Assembly: GCF_027587025.1 (NCBI RefSeq)
Contig: NZ_JAPPTI010000009.1
Coordinates: 62,001 to 126,000, forward strand
DNA from: Vibrio sp. LaRot3
GTDB taxonomy: Bacteria > Pseudomonadota > Gammaproteobacteria > Enterobacterales > Vibrionaceae
DNA length: 64,000 bases
Direction of reading: 5' to 3'
Positions 61,380 to 64,000 of the stretch are shown one piece after another. Within the stretch, counting starts at the first letter, position 1; every line of letters starts with the position of its first letter. Made by a program: the position numbers and the translations under genes. The notes beneath the pieces were generated by a model. The model was not told the DNA's origin and made no database searches. It saw nothing but the letters and a program-made list of their open reading frames with translations.

Positions 61380-64000
61380 TATAAATATATTCTCCAAGAG
61401 GAATCTTTTTGCCACGATTTCTTATCTTTTGATAAGTCAATAAGTAGGTCAAGTTTAATTTTTACTTCTTTTAATGTTGCTTCCTCTAACTCATTTTTTA
61501 TGTGTTCAGGCTTCTTAAAAGGCATGTAGTAGATGTGATTTTTATCTTGTCTTGTATAAGTCGTGTATAAGAAAGTTAAAACTTTTACTTCCTTATTAAT
61601 AATCTCAATGTTACGTTCTAGTGCCTCTTTACTATTGTTTAATTGTTCTTTACCTGAAATGTCGTTTTTATCCAGCTTACTTTTTGTCTTCGCTATATCA
61701 TTGCTTAGGTCAACGCAATAGTTCACTATTTCACTCCAACGCTCTCCTAGTAGTTGCCATTTTTTTGCTGGTGACCGTTGCTGCTCATGTGTAGAGTCAA
61801 TTAGCATTAGAGCTTTGGTAAACTGAATACATTGGCTTTCCTGTGTGCCTGATTGCGTTATCCATTCCATTAATTTACTGAAGGCTCCGATCTTATTAAC
61901 TTCATTTTGCAGTCTTTTAACTTTTTCTTCGTCAGATTCGCGCCAAGGTTTATCCAGTTTTGTCGTTAGGCAACCAAACAACTTAGCTAATGTTTCAGGT
62001 GGCAGTTTACTCGCCCACTGTTGGGTCTGAGTTTTAGACTCATTAATGTGTATTGCTAGTGTTGGTGCATACTCATCACGCAAGACTTCTTCTTGGTATT
62101 CGATAAATTTTACCGCCGGGATAAGCATTACATCTGCCAAACTTAACCCCAATGCTAAGGCAACGGTTAACCGTTGGTTCAGTTCTTCAAAGCTCTTGTT
62201 TTGGTTATGTTCGTCACGCTCGCCTAAGAACACAATATAGGCGAAGTTCTTTTCTTCTAACACTTGTAATACGCATGCAACGAATCTATCAGCATTTATT
62301 GGGTTCAAGCTCACACCTACTTTGCCGGTAAAGCCTGGCCCACAGACCAGTTTTGCGGCACAGATGAGGTACATTCTGCCCCGTTGAATGCCGAATCGGA
62401 ACTCACCAGAGAAGCCGATACCTAAGTTACCGGCTAATTGACCGTCGATCGTTCCTAGCTCTAGCTTTGTGTTGTCGGGGCTTTCTGGGGGTATCCATTG
62501 AACACAGGCACTGGCTTTTCCGCCCGCTTCGACACCGGCGAAAACATCGACTTTTACACCACCTTCTGCAGTAGACGATTGAGGGTATGCTACGGGGGGG
62601 CGCTGCTGTGGGGCTAATTCTTTTTCTTCTAGTTCTTTATTGTAATCAGCGGGTTTAAATGCGCTGCCTTTCACGCCGAAGCCTGTCTTACTGTCTGTTG
62701 GCCCGACCGCAATGTGGCCCGAGAGTTGGCAACTCGCGGCGGCCAAACCATATACACCAACATCTAAATCGATAAATAGACTACCGGCATTAAATTTTTT
62801 TAATGTGGCATTTTCGGCGCTTGTCTTATACGTAGCGTAGGTAAAATCGAGTGGCCATCCATTATTCTTATCGTCTTTGTTTGATAGAGGCAAGGTCGCC
62901 TTGAAGTTCATTTGACCGCTAAGTAAAGTCAGATCCGCCTTAATTGCGCCGCCAGCAGTAATAGGAATATCCATCGTTAAACCGTCTGGGACTGCGGCGT
63001 TAATATCTCCGCTGATGCTGGAAGTTAATCTAAAGAATTGGGCTTGTGCATTGGCAATGTAAGTTGATTGGCCATCTGGGCCCATGCCGCCCTGCCAGTG
63101 AAATGAGTCTTGCCAAAAAGGGCTCGAATCATATTTCGCTACTTCAGCTGACAAATTAATGAGTGTTTCTATTTTTGGAATGCCCTCCAAATCTTCATTC
63201 AACTGTGTCAAAGCATCTTGCAGTGTTTTACCTACTGCGGCTGTTCCCGCTGAAGCTGACACTAGGCCAACTTGGTTGGTGACGTCTTTAACGTGGCCGT
63301 TACTACGTTTAGGTTCTGTATACCAGCAAGGGCCTCGAACCCAAGATACTTGCCCGTCTGAAATTAGACTGCATTCTACCGCTTGTAAATCGGCAGCCTT
63401 GGCATTGTTTTTAAATATACCAGGGCGTTTTTCTATAGGCTTATATGCGTTTTCGTCCCAAAGCAGCTTATAGCTTGGTAGCGTATTAGCTGGGAGAGTA
63501 ATTGCCCGCAAAATGTTGCCTTCTTCGGCGTTTTTTTTCGCTTTCTCTTCTAGCGTTCTCAGCCTTTCTGTTGCTATTTTTTTTATTGCGATTAATCGAC
63601 TAAATACGAGTGGTATTTGATTCACGCCAAGGACTTGTTTTATATCGCCTAACCACTTGCTTGCAGTTCGGTCAATAAAGTCTACCAAGGCTAAAGTTGG
63701 GTAATATGCCCATTGGCTTGCTGCACATTGGGTATTTTTAATCAACAGTTTCAATGTCGCATCATCTAACTGGTTGAGCTTGTCGTGCGTGAAGTGTTTA
63801 ACATTGAGCTCAAGAAGAATTTTATTGAGAACCTCTTCTCTGTCATCTATGTCAAGCGTTAGGCTAGAGCTTTGTCTCCAGCGGCGATAGCTTTTATGGT
63901 TGGTTAGTGTTTTGGGGCCATAATGTGTCTCACTATTTCCGATTAGGTCCTCATCGGGTAATACTTGTTGTTTGACGACAAAGCCAAAATGATTGAGAGC
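61379..64000 (-). CDS. Large type VI effector-like protein, 5' end beyond the window
   Basis: A C-terminal part of at least 873 residues. The frame stays open for 82 more codons from the first TTG at 63754 to the window edge, so the true start lies outside. The middle (about 220-550 of the visible part) is rich in glycine-containing amphipathic strands (VDVFAGVEAGGKASACVQW, GQLAGNLGIGFSGEFRFGIQ, LVCGPGFTGKVGVSL), a pattern I associate with the shared domain of large VgrG-linked toxins such as VasX/BTH_I2691 relatives. A hydrophobic segment (about 625-645, LTVALALGLSLADVMLIPAV) is followed by a charged, coiled-coil C-terminus. The toxic activity cannot be named. It is coupled to a Sel1-repeat gene, supporting an effector/immunity pair. 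Confidence 0.6.
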   Translation of the reverse strand, partial: ALNHFGFVVKQQVLPDEDLIGNSETHYGPKTLTNHKSYRRWRQSSSLTLDIDDREEVLNKILLELNVKHFTHDKLNQLDDATLKLLIKNTQCAASQWAYYPTLALVDFIDRTASKWLGDIKQVLGVNQIPLVFSRLIAIKKIATERLRTLEEKAKKNAEEGNILRAITLPANTLPSYKLLWDENAYKPIEKRPGIFKNNAKAADLQAVECSLISDGQVSWVRGPCWYTEPKRSNGHVKDVTNQVGLVSASAGTAAVGKTLQDALTQLNEDLEGIPKIETLINLSAEVAKYDSSPFWQDSFHWQGGMGPDGQSTYIANAQAQFFRLTSSISGDINAAVPDGLTMDIPITAGGAIKADLTLLSGQMNFKATLPLSNKDDKNNGWPLDFTYATYKTSAENATLKKFNAGSLFIDLDVGVYGLAAASCQLSGHIAVGPTDSKTGFGVKGSAFKPADYNKELEEKELAPQQRPPVAYPQSSTAEGGVKVDVFAGVEAGGKASACVQWIPPESPDNTKLELGTIDGQLAGNLGIGFSGEFRFGIQRGRMYLICAAKLVCGPGFTGKVGVSLNPINADRFVACVLQVLEEKNFAYIVFLGERDEHNQNKSFEELNQRLTVALALGLSLADVMLIPAVKFIEYQEEVLRDEYAPTLAIHINESKTQTQQWASKLPPETLAKLFGCLTTKLDKPWRESDEEKVKRLQNEVNKIGAFSKLMEWITQSGTQESQCIQFTKALMLIDSTHEQQRSPAKKWQLLGERWSEIVNYCVDLSNDIAKTKSKLDKNDISGKEQLNNSKEALERNIEIINKEVKVLTFLYTTYTRQDKNHIYYMPFKKPEHIKNELEEATLKEVKIKLDLLIDLSKDKKSWQKDSSWRIYL

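Noticed and set aside
1..64000. CRISPR arrays, insertion sequences, prophage, tRNA or rRNA genes
   Set aside because: No regularly spaced repeats, transposase or integrase genes, cloverleaf candidates or rRNA-like sequence were seen on either strand.

Overview
The window looks like a piece of the secondary chromosome of a Vibrio, probably of the Harveyi clade. The clearest markers are a VcINDY-type dicarboxylate transporter, a divergent malT / malP-malQ-glgB cluster, a YeeN-type YebC paralogue, an NfsB-type flavin reductase close to the Aliivibrio FRase I, and a vemP-secD-secF cassette, which is a Vibrio speciality. From memory, V. cholerae chromosome II carries YebC-like, mal/glg and INDY genes in the same general area near its origin. 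That placement is inference, and no replication origin, rRNA or tRNA is visible here.

Layout. 0-9.4 kb: yebC paralogue; a DUF2955 + HlyD two-gene membrane module with a divergent LysR regulator; an amino-sugar locus (nagA, nanE, a glucose/GlcNAc-family PTS EIICB and an RpiR regulator) that reads as N-acetylmannosamine import and conversion to glucosamine-6-P; a nitroreductase. 9.6-20.2 kb: malT facing malP, malQ and glgB, with a CRP site and candidate MalT boxes between them; these genes handle maltodextrin and glycogen. 20.2-34.2 kb: mostly single genes, including a MAPEG-like protein, pepE, a DCC protein, a periplasmic nucleotidase, GNAT, acyltransferase-3, TetR + hydrolase, INDY, YaiI, ClbS/DfsB-like and two methyltransferases. 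34.2-38.2 kb: a leucine-rich-repeat lipoprotein, an acidic-residue-rich membrane protein and two small enzyme-like proteins. 38.2-44.5 kb: an iron-type import locus with a PchR/YbtA-like AraC regulator behind a good Fur box, a TonB-dependent receptor and a complete ECF transporter. 44.6-55 kb: DUF2058, an RRM protein, a ProXWV osmolyte ABC transporter, an SgrR-like regulator, an FMN reductase with a LysR regulator, and an aldehyde dehydrogenase. 55-58.5 kb: secF, secD and the arrest peptide gene vemP. 58.5-60.1 kb: a GlxA-type regulator facing an isochorismatase-family hydrolase. 60.2-64 kb: a large effector-like protein, open at the window edge, translationally coupled to a Sel1-repeat, membrane-anchored protein; it looks like a type VI secretion effector/immunity pair.

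Most interesting for follow-up: (1) the effector/Sel1 pair at the right edge; (2) the PchR-type regulator + TonB receptor + ECF transporter, which suggests a siderophore or metallophore crossing the inner membrane by an ECF system instead of a classical ABC importer; (3) the VemP cassette, where a direct anti-Shine-Dalgarno pairing next to the vemP stop codon can be read from the sequence; (4) the nagA-nanE-PTS-RpiR locus lacking nanA and nanK. Family assignments come from reading motifs and remembered homologues; no database search was run.
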